This document shows positions 38,790 to 50,007 of a DNA stretch of 64,000 nucleotides, in pieces. Source of the stretch: Tremella fuciformis. Taxonomy: Eukaryota; Basidiomycota; Tremellomycetes; Tremellales; Tremellaceae. The translations under genes and the position numbers were made by a program. The first letter of the stretch is position 1, and each line of letters starts with the position of its first letter. Where the stretch lies: NCBI GenBank assembly GCA_032768795.1, contig CP136495.1:1800501-1864500 (forward strand), in the 5' to 3' direction. The notes beneath the pieces are model-generated. The model did not search any database and was not told where the DNA came from. It saw nothing but the letters and a program-made list of their open reading frames with translations.

Positions 38790-39579
38790 CTAGTTGCGGT
38801 TGTCGTTGCCGAGATCCCTGCAGGCCTCCTTGACGCGCTCGACGAGCGTCTTCTCGCCCTCGCGGACCCACACGCGCGGGTCGTAGTACTTCTTGTTGGG
38901 CTTGTCTGCGCCCTCGGGGTTGCCGACCTGCGACATGATGTAGTCCTTCTTGTTGAGGACAAAGTCGCGGACGCCGGTGAGGTACGCCCACTGGGTGTCG
39001 GTGTCGACGTTCATCTTGACCACGCCGTTCGTGACGGCCGTCGCGATCTCCTCTTTGGTCGAGCCGGACCCGCCGTGGAAGACGAGGAACCTGCCGTCAG
39101 CACCGCACTGCCTTGGCTATGCGACGGCTCGACAGGATGTCACGCCACTCTGTCACCTCCTCTCCCACGCCCACGGCCGCGGGCGCCGACCCAAAAGGGG
39201 TCCAGCGCCGAACGAACGCCTTTCGTCACGGGGGCGAAAGCATCAAAGGGACGGAAAAGCAGGTTCTAAAAATGGCGTTGGGTTTCGTATACGCTGACCG
39301 AATCGCCGCGGATCATCACTGAAAGACGGCCGGGCACTGTCATATGGGTAGCGGTGGGTAGAAAGTGGAAACGGGCAGGGCGAAAGGGATGGAGACGTCA
39401 CCGACTTGAGAGACACTCACAGAGGCTTGGAGCCGTCTTTGCTGATCTGCTTGGCGGTGTACTCCTGGTGCTTGCCGAGGAGCTCCGGCCTGAGACGGAC
39501 GTTTCCGGGCTTGTAGACACCGTGCACGTTGCCGAAACCAGCGGCGATGGAGAAGTTGGGGGAGATCTTGGAGAGGGCC

Positions 39580-39617
<38 letters not shown>

Positions 39618-39925
39618 CGAGTTGTTGTCGACGCCAGTGTTGTCCACACCGTCCTCCTCACCGCCAGTGATACCAATCTCCATCTCGAGCCATTCTACGC
39701 CTCAGCAATGTTAAAGATGGTTTAGGGTGGACTGACGGTTCATCTTGGCCATGCGGGCAAAGTAGTGCTCGCACTCTTTGATGTTGTCCTCCTTGCTCTC
39801 CTCGGAAAGGTCGAGCATGTGCGAGCTGCCTTAAGCGCAGTTACAGCCACGGGTCGGGAACATACGAGAAGAGAGGCTCTCCGTGCTCCTTGAAGTACGC
39901 CTCGTCTGCCTCGAGCATGCCGTCA

Positions 39926-39957
<32 letters not shown>

Positions 39958-40534
39958 CGAGTGAAGCACGACGGGGCTGTGCGTGAGCTCGGATCTAACG
40001 GAGGTCCGCAAGCTCACATGCCGTACGACTTGGCGACGCTGCGGATGAAGTGGCCAGCGGCGACGGCACCAGCAATAGAGGCCTCCTGCTTGCCATTGGC
40101 AAGGCCCTTGCCCGCAAAGAAGGCAGCTCCGCCCTGGGAGACCTGGAGGATGATGGGCGAGTTGATGTCGCGGGCAGCCTCGAGACACGAGTTGACGACG
40201 GACGAGGAGGTGACGTTCTGTCATGAGCTTGACTCTGGGTCAGGGGTGAAGCAGGACGTACGATAGCCTGTGTGGTCGAAGCAAAGGGGGAAAAGTGTCA
40301 GTACGTTGCCGCTGCAGGGGTAACGGCGCTGCTCACGGGGATGGCGAACTACGGTGTCAGCTAGACAAGGCTGCGGACATAGCTGACTCGCCTTGTTCTC
40401 CTTGGCGTACTCGAAGAGCTTGCGGACATCGTCACCAGTGATGACGCCCGCCTGTTGTCAGTTCGTCGGGTCGAGGTGGGAAATTGGTCGAAGGGGTGAC
40501 TTACGGGGACGATGGAAAGAGCTCCTTTCGACAT
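38790..40534 (-). CDS. FBA1: Fructose-bisphosphate aldolase, class II (zinc)
   Basis: Glycolytic/gluconeogenic enzyme that splits fructose-1,6-bisphosphate. Start ATG 40534 (MSKGALSIVP). Many exons including very small ones (40330-40500). Zinc and substrate residues are visible: VVLHSDHCAKKLLPWFDGML (HxDHC), EIGITGGEEDGVDN, SIAAGFGNVHGVYKPGNV and FLVFHGGSGSTKEEI, then GVVKMNVDTDTQWAYL. Ends in CRDLGNDNRN. One intron (39091-39420) is 330 nt, several times longer than others here, and splits 'GSKP/LFLVFHGG'. The usual family length is near 360 residues, consistent with the spliced sum. Strong expression is expected but no promoter element was called. Confidence 0.95.
39091..39420 (-). other. 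Unusually long intron in FBA1 (330 nt)
   Basis: Donor GTGAGT at 39415-39420 and acceptor CTGACGGCAG ending at 39091. Both match the local consensus and the frame. Other introns in the window are mostly 38-56 nt. No gene was seen inside it. Confidence 0.75.
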
Positions 40535-40849
40535 GATGCTGCATTGTGAGTCTTTGTCACTGGTATGGGGTGTCTGCAGTCGCTCACCTGCTGTTGATGT
40601 TGTTGTGAGATGTACAGGAGAGAGAGAAAGAGAAAGGGGAATGGGCGGCTTCTGGTGTAGGGAAAGTCAAATTCAGGGTCTAATCAGGTTGAGGTCATAG
40701 TTTCGCCTACTCCGACGGAATCAAATCTCACTGGTAAATAGGAATTGCGGGGTGCCGTATTAGAAGAGGTGAACCATCGTTGCCGCGAATGAACAGCGGG
40801 GCAGTCCGAGAATGCGGGGTCTCATCCGACCAACACCGACAAACGATGC
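40535..40849. other. Intergenic region between FBA1 and SEH1
   Basis: Promoter of FBA1 and terminator of SEH1, both on the minus strand. It contains a purine-rich run (GAGAGAGAAAGAGAAAGGGG on the plus strand, 40619-40638) about 85 bp upstream of the FBA1 start, which is common in strong fungal promoters as a CT-rich block on the coding strand. Confidence 0.5.
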
Positions 40850-42240
40850 TCATGCATGTCCGTTCCCATTCCCGTTCATCCCGTCCACATCTTCCTCCGC
40901 AGGCTCTTCTGCCGTCATCTTCCCTAGCAGCTTCCACGCCTTGGCATAGGTCGCTGCGGATCAGTCCTAATTCCGGACCACATCAACATGGAGAGACCCA
41001 CGCTTGTAGATCCGAATGATCCCCTCGTCGTCGCTCGTCGTCAGGGTCGTACCCGTCGCATTCCACTGAAATGCATCAGCCTCACCTCGTCCTGCTGTCC
41101 AGTGCACAGTAGACTCACATCCACCATGCCCACCCTCGCACCGCCCTTGCCAAACTCGCCGACGCACTCGGCCTTCCAGCCGTCTCGCCTGATAGGCTCG
41201 CCCTCGCTCTCGGGAGGCTCAACGCGCCATATCCGGACAGTCCCGTCCCTTGCACCCGTCGCGATGAGGTGGTACGACCGGCCACAGCTGGGCGCCCAGG
41301 CGAGGCTGGTCAATGGCGAGTGGGATGAAGGTGTGATGTGCAGGACAGAGGTAGGGTTCGGGTCAAGCATGATGATCTGCGTGTCAGCTTGCACACTTCA
41401 CGAGGTAGCAGCTGACTTTGACGACAGGGCTTGTGCCCGCAAAGACGGCAATCAAGTTGCCCCACCACCGTTCGCGACACCAGCTGAGGCCCCAAGCTCC
41501 CAGTGCCAGGTCGGCCGTTGTAGTCTCGCCATGTGTGCTGTCGTCTGAGGATCCGGGCGCGGAGAGAGAAGGTATATACACGTCGTGCGAGAGAGACCAG
41601 TCGTTGAGTGCGGGATCGAGCGAGGAGTGTATGCGGAGGTGCGAGTCGGTGGCTATGGATGCCTGGTCGTTAGGCAATTGCTTATGCGCGCTTGTTCGTA
41701 GCCGCATGTGTGACGCACCACTCTCAAGCCGTAGCTCGGGCTGGGCGGCGAAAACTCGACGGCGCGCACGCTGCCCTTTGCACCCGTCAACACCCCCTTC
41801 TCAATCCACCTGCCGTCCTTGTTCTGCGCGGCCTGCGAGCTGCTGGGCTCTTCCCATATCCGTACCGTCCGGTCATGCGAGCACGACGCGAGCAGACTGC
41901 CGTGCAAGGGATGGGCAAAGCTTAGCTTGAGAGCAGGAGCATCGTGCGCCTGCCCCGTCAGCTGTGTGAGGACTTTGAGGCAGCTGGCGTACCTTCCATT
42001 CGGTCTCTGGGTCCCAGCTACCCTCTGGGATTTTTCTGAACAGCTTGATCTTCTGGTCCGCGGAACACGTTGCCACTGCCCTCAGCGGGTTACCCAACCT
42101 CAGTTCAAGACCTACATCGCTCGCCGTAAAAGTCATACACGATATCTGCTTGTCAGCTGAGTGCGCATCGTTGAAGTAATGTCTAGCTGACGCGTGATGA
42201 GATCCGCATGTCCCGGTGCGAGCAGATTGGTCTGTATCAT
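40850..42240 (-). CDS. SEH1: Nucleoporin Seh1 (WD40)
   Basis: Seven-bladed WD40 protein of the Nup84/Nup107 nuclear pore subcomplex and of the SEA/GATOR2 complex. Start ATG 42240 (MIQTNLLAPGHADLI). Spliced exons give the hallmark DIVYDFYGERLATCSADQKIKLF, then SWDPETEWK, HGSLLASCSHDRTVRIWEE, GAKGSVRAVEFSPPS, LLASDSHLRIHSSLD-like blade, HLIATGARDGTVRIWRVEPP and FQWNATGTTLTTSDDEGIIRIYK. A final intron (about 40972-41008) joins PTYAKAWKLLGKM and a tail ending GNGNGHA. Without it the frame would stop at 40967. The spliced version is preferred because the tail frame is open and collinear. Divergent from SEC24. Confidence 0.88.
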
Positions 42241-42577
42241 CTCGCCCCTCTGTGATGCTATCTCATTGCTTGTTCTGAGTGTTGAAGGTGATTCCAGAGT
42301 GGTGGTGTAGGGTGGAGGTGGTTGAAGCCCAAGACCACCACACGGGTATAACGCCGCTATCTCCGCTATGAGCCAGAGTGCCACGCGCGCTGGAGTGGGC
42401 GTGGCATGACGACCACCATACTGTAGGTAGCATTGCACCCCTCATTCCTCACATCTGAAGAGATAGACAGTCCTAGACAAGTTGCCAGCAGTACCGCGGG
42501 ACAGCAGACGCCATCTCGAAGAGCAAAAGTAGTCACCTTGCGATAGTCAGCCGCCAAGAGCAGCTCGGCCGCCCGGC
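42241..42577. other. Divergent promoter region between SEH1 and SEC24
   Basis: 337 bp with no supported coding frame. No TATA-like element obvious in either direction. Confidence 0.5.
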
Positions 42578-45560
42578 ATGAGCTCGGAACCGTTGATGCT
42601 GCCCCAGGGCTGGGAGGCCAGGTGGTCAGTGTCGATGCAGAGTCAATTGGACGGCCTCTAACATCGCAGGGACCCACAGTCCAACGCCTACGTCTATATC
42701 GGTGAGCTCTCGTAGACTCGGTGACAGTCGTTAGCTCATCTGCAGACCAAGCAACCGGCCGATCTCAATGGGACCTCCCAACCCAGCCCTCCTACCCCAC
42801 CGCACACCCTGACCACTCCCACTCCCCACCCGCCCCAGCCGCAGCTCCAGCTCGCACGGGTCGGCGGCAGTACCCCACAGCGCAGATCCAGCAGATGTAC
42901 GGCGGCGGAGGATACGACCAGTCACAGCCCCAACAGCAATTGCAGCAGCCGGCATACCACGATCCAGCCGCAGCGCAACAAGGGGCCGCCCCGCAATTCT
43001 TCACGCCCGGCATGCCGACGCAACCCCAGACGCAGCAGCCGCAAGCGCAGGGGCAGGTGCCCGTCGCCTCCCAGGCGTACGGGCAGTACAGCGGCGGTGC
43101 GGCCGGGTACGGCGGCGCGCCCCAGGCGTACGACGGCGGGGTGAGCCAAGCGACGAGCTCGATGCAGAATATGAACCTGGGCTACAAGGCCTCCGCGCAG
43201 CTGCACCCCATCTCCACTGTCAACCTTATCGGCATGCAGCCCGACGTGCGCGGCCTCGACGCCGCCCCGCCTGCACCCCTCCTCCCTCCCAATGCGGCTG
43301 TGACCCAGTCTCCGCACATCCAGCCCGACCCATCTTATCAGCGCTGCACCCTCGCTGCTATGCCCACCACCCAATCGCTCCTCAACAAATCGAAACTACC
43401 CCTTGCGCTCGTGATGGCGCCTTATCGCTCGGTTCGCGACCACGACCACGACATACCCGTGCCTGTCATTGAGGACTCGGTCATCGCCCGCTGCAGGCGC
43501 TGTAGGGCGTACATCAACCCGTATGTCACGTTCATCGAGGGCGGGAACAGGTGGAAGTGCTGCATGTGCGGCCTGAGCAATGAGGTGCCCCAGCTGTTCG
43601 ACTGGGATCAGAGGGAGAACAAGCCGGCAGATCGTTGGGCTAGGAAGGAGCTCAATCATGCCGTTGTGGAGTTTATTGCACCGACAGAGTACATGGTTAG
43701 ACCGCCCCAGCCCCCCGTCTACGCATTCGTCATCGATGTCAGCCAGGCTGCCGTGCAATCGGGCATGGTCGCGACGGCCGCTCGGACCATACTTGAGAAC
43801 CTCGACAACCTCCCCAACGCAGATAGCCGAACGAAGATCGCCATCATTGCCGTCTCCAGCAGCTTGCACTTCATGTCACTCCCGGCAGGCGCAACGGAGG
43901 CCTCGATGCTCGTTGTATCGGATCTCACCGATGTCTTCCTTCCGAAACCCGTCGACCTCCTCGTCAACCTCACCGAGTCTCGGCCCGCTATCGAAGCCTT
44001 GCTTGGCAAGCTGAACGACATGTTCCAGGACTCGCACACACCAGGCAACGCCCTCGGGTCTGGTTTGCAGGCCGCCCATCAGCTCATTGGCAAGATCGGC
44101 GGCAAGATCATTGCCTTGACTTCGAGCTTGCCTACTATTGGCGAGGGCGCATTGAAGGCTCGAGACGACCCGAAGCTGCTTGGAACCAGCAGAGAAAGCT
44201 CTCTTCTCGTTGCTGCGTCCAGCTTCTACAAGACGTTCGCCATCGAGTGCTCAAAGCAACAGGTCGCAGTGGACATGTTCCTCTTCTCCGCCAGCTACAC
44301 CGATGTCGCCACGCTCTCATGCCTGCCGCGGTATACAGCAGGACAGACCTACCTCTACCCCGGCTTCAACGCTGCACGGCCAGAAGACGCCGAAAAATTT
44401 GCGACCGAGTTTGGCCGCGTGCTGTCGATGCCGATTGGTCTGGAAGCTGTCATTCGCGTCCGAGCCACTCGCGGTATCCGCATGTCTGCCTTCCACGGCA
44501 ACTTCTTCATCCGATCGACCGACCTTCTCGCGCTGCCTGTGGTGCCGATGGATCAGAACTATGTCATCGAGCTGCAATTGGAAGACGACATCAAGACGGC
44601 TACAGTTGTTATCCAGACTGCCGTCCTGCACACCACCTGCTATGGCGAGCGACGTATCAGGGTCATCACTCAGGCCATGCCCACCACTGACTCGATCGCC
44701 GAGCTGTACGCCTCGGCAGACCAGATAGGCATCGCCTCTTTCCTCGCCAACAAGGCTGTCGAAAAGTCCATGTCGGGCTCGCTGGACGACGCGAGAAATC
44801 TCGTCATCAACAAACTGTCCGACATGCTCACCGTTTACAAGAATCAGGTCACCTCTGCTGCTGGCGCCTCGGCTCAGCTGGCCGTCCCGGACAACCTCAA
44901 ATTGCTTCCGCTTCTCGCGTGCGGTCTTGTCAAGCACGTTGGGTTGCGAGAGGGCGTCTCGATCCCACCGGATCTGCGGTCTTACGCACAAGCTCTTCTC
45001 ACCACCCTCCCCTGTCAATCCCTCATCCCCTACATTCACCCTCGCTTCTACTCCCTTCACAACATGCCTCCCGAAGCCGGCAACATCGGCGAGGATGGGC
45101 ATGTTACACTGCCTCCAGCGCTCAACCTCACGTCTGAGCGTCTGGAACGCCACGGGCTGTTCATGATGGAAGATGGGCAGAACATCTTCCTCTGGGTCGG
45201 CCACGAGGCCGTCCCGCGGCTCGTGCAGGACGTCTTCGACCTCCCGTCCTATGCCGACCTGCAAGGTGGCAAGTACACCTTGCCGCAACTGGACAACCCC
45301 TTCAGTCAGCGGGTCAACAATATCGTTGCCAAGACCCGGGAACTTCGGAGAGGCGTGTACAGGCCGCACCTCTACGTGGTCAAGAGCGATGCTGAGCCGG
45401 CCTTGAGAAGCTGGGCGTTGAGCTGTTTGATCGAAGATAGGATGGACAAGATGAGCAGTTATGCCCAGTTCTTGACGACGGTGAAGAACAAGGTGAGCCG
45501 CTTTTGGGGTGCATACAATGAGGAAGTACAGAGCTGATTGTGCAGGTGAATGGTTCGTAG
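42578..45560 (+). CDS. SEC24: COPII coat subunit Sec24 with an N-terminal WW domain
   Basis: Cargo-binding subunit of the inner COPII coat on ER exit sites. Exons 42578-42621, 42670-42701, 42746-45492 and 45545-45560. The first three join to give a WW-like module at residues 8-37: LPQGWEAR, then [13 protein letters not shown], then a Pro at 37, with the two Trp 22 residues apart. Next are a Pro/Gln/Ala/Tyr-rich disordered region and a zinc finger (CRRC with a later KCCMC). The trunk domain follows ([65 protein letters not shown]), then beta-sandwich, helical and gelsolin-like ([19 protein letters not shown]) domains. The last 52-nt intron yields the end VKNKVNGS, close to known Sec24 tails. 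Retaining it would stop at 45537. Confidence 0.95.
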
Positions 45561-45613
45561 AGCATACTTATAGCATCAGCAATGTCATTACGTCGCGGCA
45601 TGCTTGTGGTCTT

Positions 45614-47483
45614 CTAGGGGACGGCGGACATCGGGGCATTGTCCACCGCGTTCTTCTTTTGCTCGAGCCTGTGGTGAGTGCGTGACCACTGAAGCGATCG
45701 GGAGCAAGGCGACCCACCTTCGCGCCATCATCTCCAGCTCGCTCAGACATACACCGACGAGCTCTTTGATCCGTGCCGTGCCCAGAGCGTCTTCGCCCCA
45801 TTCGGCCTTGAGCGAGATCTCGAGCGTCGTGAACTCCTCGATGACTTGTCTGCCGGGCGGGAAGCTTTGTTTTCGCTCGGCGGGAGGAGCATTGATTGTC
45901 GGGACAGCCGGCGATTTTCGCTCGACATTGGTGTGCGGCACAGACGGCGGAGGCGCTGGGACGCTTTTGTTCTGCTTGTCAACTTTGGTAGCTGAGGCCC
46001 GCGGCTGACCCACTGATTTGGGAACGACAGTGCCCTCTACCGCCGACGCGGCGGGTGCAGATAGTCTTTTCGAACCGTGTGCCGATGCCGCCGTAGCCGC
46101 TCGGACTGACGGAAGGCACAACTCGTGTGCCGCCACTGACGCTGCTACAGACTGCGGCTGGCCTCCCGGGGCCAGCTTGACAAGGGACGGCTGACGACTG
46201 ATACCTGCCGCCGAAGGGACCTTGACTTCGTTGGCGACCTTTGACGCTGCCGCAGAAGCAGCCTTGGGGATCGGCACCGAGCCATGGGCCGACGGTGCAG
46301 GCGCAGGAACAGGAGTAGGAGCAGGAGGTGGAGCAGGGGTGACAGCTTCTTTGATCGGCGACAAGACCTTGCTTCCCCCTTCACCCCTCCCTGCCACAAC
46401 ACTCCCAGTATCATCCTTCACAGATGGCACTTTTGGCGGATCGCCAACGACCGACCCGGCTCTGGACCCAGCGCGCGAGCCTTGTCCAGCAGCGGCTATC
46501 TCGCCAGCGGCGACAGAGGCGGCCTGAGGCTGAAGAGGAGAGAAGCGCAAGCCGAGGGCGTTGGACGGGGCCACGCTGGGCGGGCGACTGTCTCCCGCTG
46601 AGGGCGGGTGCGGAAGGGGTTTGTCGCCCGTGCTTTGCGCTGGCGCTTCGACCTCGTGTGCTACCGAGGATGGTTTTTCCGCGACTGCGGCGGCCGCTGC
46701 GCTTGGCGCGCGGGACGCTGGTCGGACTGGGTCGGGACGGTCTGGGACGACGGTGCCCGTTTTGGAGGGAGCCGCCGCTGCTGAAGTAGGCTTGGACGGA
46801 ACCACGGTCGGCGCGCGAGAAGGCGCTTTGCTCCCCGCGGCGGATCCGCCAATCGCAGAGACGTGCGAAGCTGGTCTACCGCCGGACACGACTAAAGAAG
46901 GAACGGCCGTCTTCTCCTTCACGGCGGACGGCGCGACACTCGCGACACCATGTCCACTCGGCGTCGGCGCCCTAGACGCAGTCCGCACAGGTTCATTTTC
47001 GGCCGGAGCGGCGTTCGCAGCTGAGGGCACCTTGGTAGGTACTGGCGAGGGCGCCTTCATCGCCGGTCCATTAGAAGAGCTCTTACTCGTAGCTGTCGAT
47101 CCTCGAGAGGACGTACGTGCCCTCGGGCCTTTTGGCGATGCTCGCCGGGACGAGGTGGAGGAATTGGACGACCCGCTCCCGCCGGGATGGACGAGGTGCT
47201 GCGAGGTCACCGTCTTCAGCGTGATGGGCCAGTCGGCATGCTTGATTGTGCTCGTGCGTTGGTCGGTCCCTGCCAGTGAGCCCATGCTGGCCCGGAGCGT
47301 TCGCTGTGAAGGGCGCACCTTCTCGAGCGAGGAAGTGCGCAAAGGTGAGCTCTTCCAGTTCTTGTAACTCGTCGCTCGTGAGGTGGTGCGGTAGTGTGAG
47401 GGTGATGGTCTAGCGAATCGGGCATCAGCGCTACTTTAGGCTGGAGGGGCTCTGCTCACATGGACGACTTGGAACAGGCCCAT
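45614..47483 (-). CDS. Ser/Ala/Pro-rich orphan protein with conserved-looking ends
   Basis: Start ATG 47483 (MGLFQVVH). Introns of about 51 nt after QVVH, 47 nt after HFLAREG and 49 nt before the last exon (RRLEQKKNAVDNAPMSAVP, stop 45614). The N-terminal 80 residues read TITLTLPHHLTSDELQELEE, then TSTIKHADWPITLKTVTSQHLVHPGG and look structured. About 400 residues of low-complexity Ala/Pro/Ser/Val follow, with repeating SRAPS/SRAGS/PSVAPS motifs. A C-terminal helix region closes the protein (QVIEEFTTLEISLKAEWGEDALGTARIKELVGVCLSELEMMARR). I do not recognise the family. Basic SR-A-P repeats suggest phosphorylation by cell-cycle kinases or microtubule/cytoskeletal binding, but that is speculation. 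Tail-to-tail with SEC24, 53 bp apart. Confidence 0.7.
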
Positions 47484-47924
47484 GGTCGGCGGCTTGGGCG
47501 AGCAAGGAGCTAGGCGGGTGAAGGGGAAGGGTGTCAGTGCGTGATTTGAGGACCGTAGTGCGGTAGAAGAAGGAATAGGAGCGTTCTGTCGGGGAGTCCA
47601 CATTCCACGCCCGAACCTGCGCTCGGCCACGCTGTTCTGGCGTGCGTGCCACACGCTGACAAGCCACGTTTGACGCACGCGAGCACGGTGCAGCAGCCGT
47701 GGCGCTGCGTTGGGTGGCAGTAAAGTGGCCGATAAACGAAACTGAGCTTGAAAAGTACAATTCGGCAATGTGAATGAAGATGTAGATGAATGATGCAGAG
47801 AGACAGCATCTACGTGAAAGCCTAGGGGAGGTACATACTGTAATATTCACAGAATCGAAAAATCGTTGGTCAGGGTAGTATGTGACCTGGGGCGTGGCTC
47901 TCAGACAATCAGTCCGCATATGAG
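47484..47924. other. Intergenic region at the left border of family 2 array
   Basis: Minus-strand frames here overlap in several registers, lack good ATGs and share no family motif. No gene called. This is where the housekeeping segment ends and the lineage-specific array starts. Confidence 0.45.
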
Positions 47925-48344
47925 CTAGCTGGGAGGCCCGATGCCTCTGTCTGGACGAAGAGAGGGGGCTGAACCTGCTAACTGGTTGAAAAAGCTAGAA
48001 GTGGTCTCATAGGTGACCAATTGGATCATGACCCCCTCTACGTCCTCCTGTTCATGTTCCATGAGGTCCCCCCCATCGCGTTCCATCAGCTGGAGACCTC
48101 TCTGGGCGCTCCGCAAGTCTCCCAACTTCCACCAGTCGTATGCGGGACACCAAGAGTTTCCGTCGAATGTGTGGCTACGCAGGAAAATCACTAAATCGTC
48201 GACGGTCTGTGGCTTCGCATAGGTGCTCTCGGCTTTCGCCAACGAAGGTGTGCCATCCGTCGTCTCGTCTTTCGTTGCAGACACCAGGCTTGCACGCTGC
48301 TGCGAGGCTGGTTCTGACTTTTGAGGGGTTTGCGAGTCGCTCAT
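47925..48344 (-). CDS. Family 2 short copy 1 (139 aa)
   Basis: Single exon, ATG 48344 (MSDSQTPQKSEPAS). A disordered Ser/Thr/Lys-rich N-terminus is followed by DDLVIFLRSHTFDG, DWWKLGDLRSAQRGLQLM and an acidic EHEQEDVEGVMIQLV helix. IFLRSHTFD resembles the [LF]FLR-[SA]-[YF] start of the C-terminal module of copies 3 and 7 (LFLRSYDSDPFEEI in copy 7), but the W..AR part is weak. Probable truncated or divergent member. Function unknown. Confidence 0.5.
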   Translation of the reverse strand: MSDSQTPQKSEPASQQRASLVSATKDETTDGTPSLAKAESTYAKPQTVDDLVIFLRSHTFDGNSWCPAYDWWKLGDLRSAQRGLQLMERDGGDLMEHEQEDVEGVMIQLVTYETTSSFFNQLAGSAPSLRPDRGIGPPS

Positions 48345-49041
48345 GCTGTCAATAGCGATTGTTGATTTGCCGTAGGTGAGAATGTGGATGTCACAGTGTA
48401 TATCAGGGTGGAGAGGAAGATGGGAGAATCGGTGGCGACAATGTCAGTATATAACGTTCAGTCGAGTGACACGAACCTTTCATTCTGCACCGAGAAAGGA
48501 GCGTGCGAGAAGTGACGGGATGCTGTGAGAGATCGGCAGAATGCCCAGGCGAACTGAGATAGTCGAATGTGAAAAGCAATACTATAAGCTTCGCAGGTCA
48601 TTTGGCCTCGATTCAGAACGACGTGTCGCGAGTGCCCATAGTGCGAAATGGAGTCTCCTAGTTAACCTGGAATGAAGCACTATAGTACATACTGTACGGG
48701 ACAGCGCGTCCCAGCACGTAAATCACGCTCGCCTGCCAAGTGGCGGCGCCGTGGACTCCCAATCATGGAGGGGCCACAGCACTGATGAGGATCGAAATTG
48801 TCTTAAAGAAGGAGATTGCGTGAACATGCATACATCGGCACGGGTTCACAGGACGTGAAGCCACAGTACCAGGTTCAAGATAGTTAGCAAGGGGCCTTGA
48901 ACGGATTCCCATGAGTGAATCGCAAGCCATTTTCCCAAAGTTCGTCCATCCGGATTGCTTTCGTTGCTTCGTCTGGGAATGTCAGTATGCGGGGCATGCG
49001 GCTGACACCGCTATTGGCCTGAGCACAGGCCTTGTAAGTAA
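48345..49041. other. Spacer between family 2 copies 1 and 2
   Basis: 697 bp without an open frame worth calling. No repeats with the rest of the array were recognised by eye. Confidence 0.4.
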
Positions 49042-49857
49042 TTACAGATGCACCCTCTGACCAGTTCGAGCCTCACTTCTACACACCTGACGGAATTGTG
49101 GATAATGGTAGAAGCGAAAGTCATTTCGCAAGAATTCATCGTTGGTTGGGAGGCCGTCCACTCTGAAGGAATCTTGGCTGGGCTGAGTCCCCGAGGCATT
49201 CCCTGATAGTGGGTGTGGTGGCCTGATCAGCTCACTCGGTGCTCCAGTGACAGGCTGGGAGGAGCCTTCAAAGGTGCTGGCGCTTTTGGGAATCATACGC
49301 AGTGGAACAGTTGATGGGGCCCGAAATAATCTCTCTTTAGCCTCATCGGAAGTCGCCCATGCCAGCTGATCTGGTTTGAACTGTTTAAACGTGTCGGGTG
49401 GATTTCCAACAATGATCCATACCGAACCCTGTGCCGCTAAGGGGGCTTGGCTCACCGCCCAGTCTCGTAATTCCATTCGAGCCTGTGCCGTATCGTCGGA
49501 GGATCCGCCTAGAAGCCCCTCACTGTGTCGAAAGGCCCTTTCGTGCCAGACGACCGCATTTGTGAGAACACGACTTTGGGAATCCGTCAAGTGTTTGGCA
49601 GCCATGGGTCGTCGCACGATGAAGTTGCAGCGTCTTGAGGCAATCGCCTTTCGATCGAGAGGCCCGGTTTCGACCTGAAGAAATAGATATGCCCATTCAC
49701 CTTCAGTATGAGGCATGATCTGGTGGGACATCCCAGATGGCGCAGTCCAGTGCCATTGCTCTTGGGAAGGGCCTGGGGTAGAGGGCACGGCCGCTGTCTG
49801 CAACGGCGACAAGGTGCAAGCATTCCCCGGTCGAACGATGAGGTTGGTTCGACGCAT
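49042..49857 (-). CDS. Family 2 copy 2 (N-terminal module type)
   Basis: 271-aa frame, ATG 49857 (MRRTNLIVRPGN). N-terminal module: EQWHWTAPSGMSHQIMPHTEGEWAYLFLQVETG, then IASRRCNFIVRRP, HLTDSQSRVL, VWHERAF and an AQGSVWIIVGNPPD segment. Copy 8 has the same order (GLTWYDWAGL, EDEQSEGYLFIQVEK, MASRRVTFKFPRE, SLTDSQRAVW, DWHEKTVEL, SWDSVWLVLGKPPQ). The last exon may continue: CAG/GTGTGTAG near 49085 could be a donor, in which case the tail shown is wrong. No known domain. Confidence 0.65.
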   Translation of the reverse strand: MRRTNLIVRPGNACTLSPLQTAAVPSTPGPSQEQWHWTAPSGMSHQIMPHTEGEWAYLFLQVETGPLDRKAIASRRCNFIVRRPMAAKHLTDSQSRVLTNAVVWHERAFRHSEGLLGGSSDDTAQARMELRDWAVSQAPLAAQGSVWIIVGNPPDTFKQFKPDQLAWATSDEAKERLFRAPSTVPLRMIPKSASTFEGSSQPVTGAPSELIRPPHPLSGNASGTQPSQDSFRVDGLPTNDEFLRNDFRFYHYPQFRQVCRSEARTGQRVHL

Positions 49858-50007
49858 GGTGTCAGAACGCAGAGGGAGGCAGAGGCTGACCCTTTCAAGA
49901 GAGAGGTGTGAGAATCAAGGGAACGACCAGGCCAGCAGAATTCTACCCTGCGATGTTGGCGGATGCATGAGCCTTTGATCGAAGCCAGACAAAAGAAAGG
50001 TTCTTGC

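Noticed and set aside
40967..41008. Early stop for SEH1 at 40967
   Set aside because: A GT-AG intron joins an open tail ending at 40850, so the unspliced stop is probably intronic.
44317..45369. 350-codon open frame antisense to SEC24
   Set aside because: It mirrors the coding strand's codon bias, has no motif, and lies wholly inside a conserved trunk/helical domain of SEC24.
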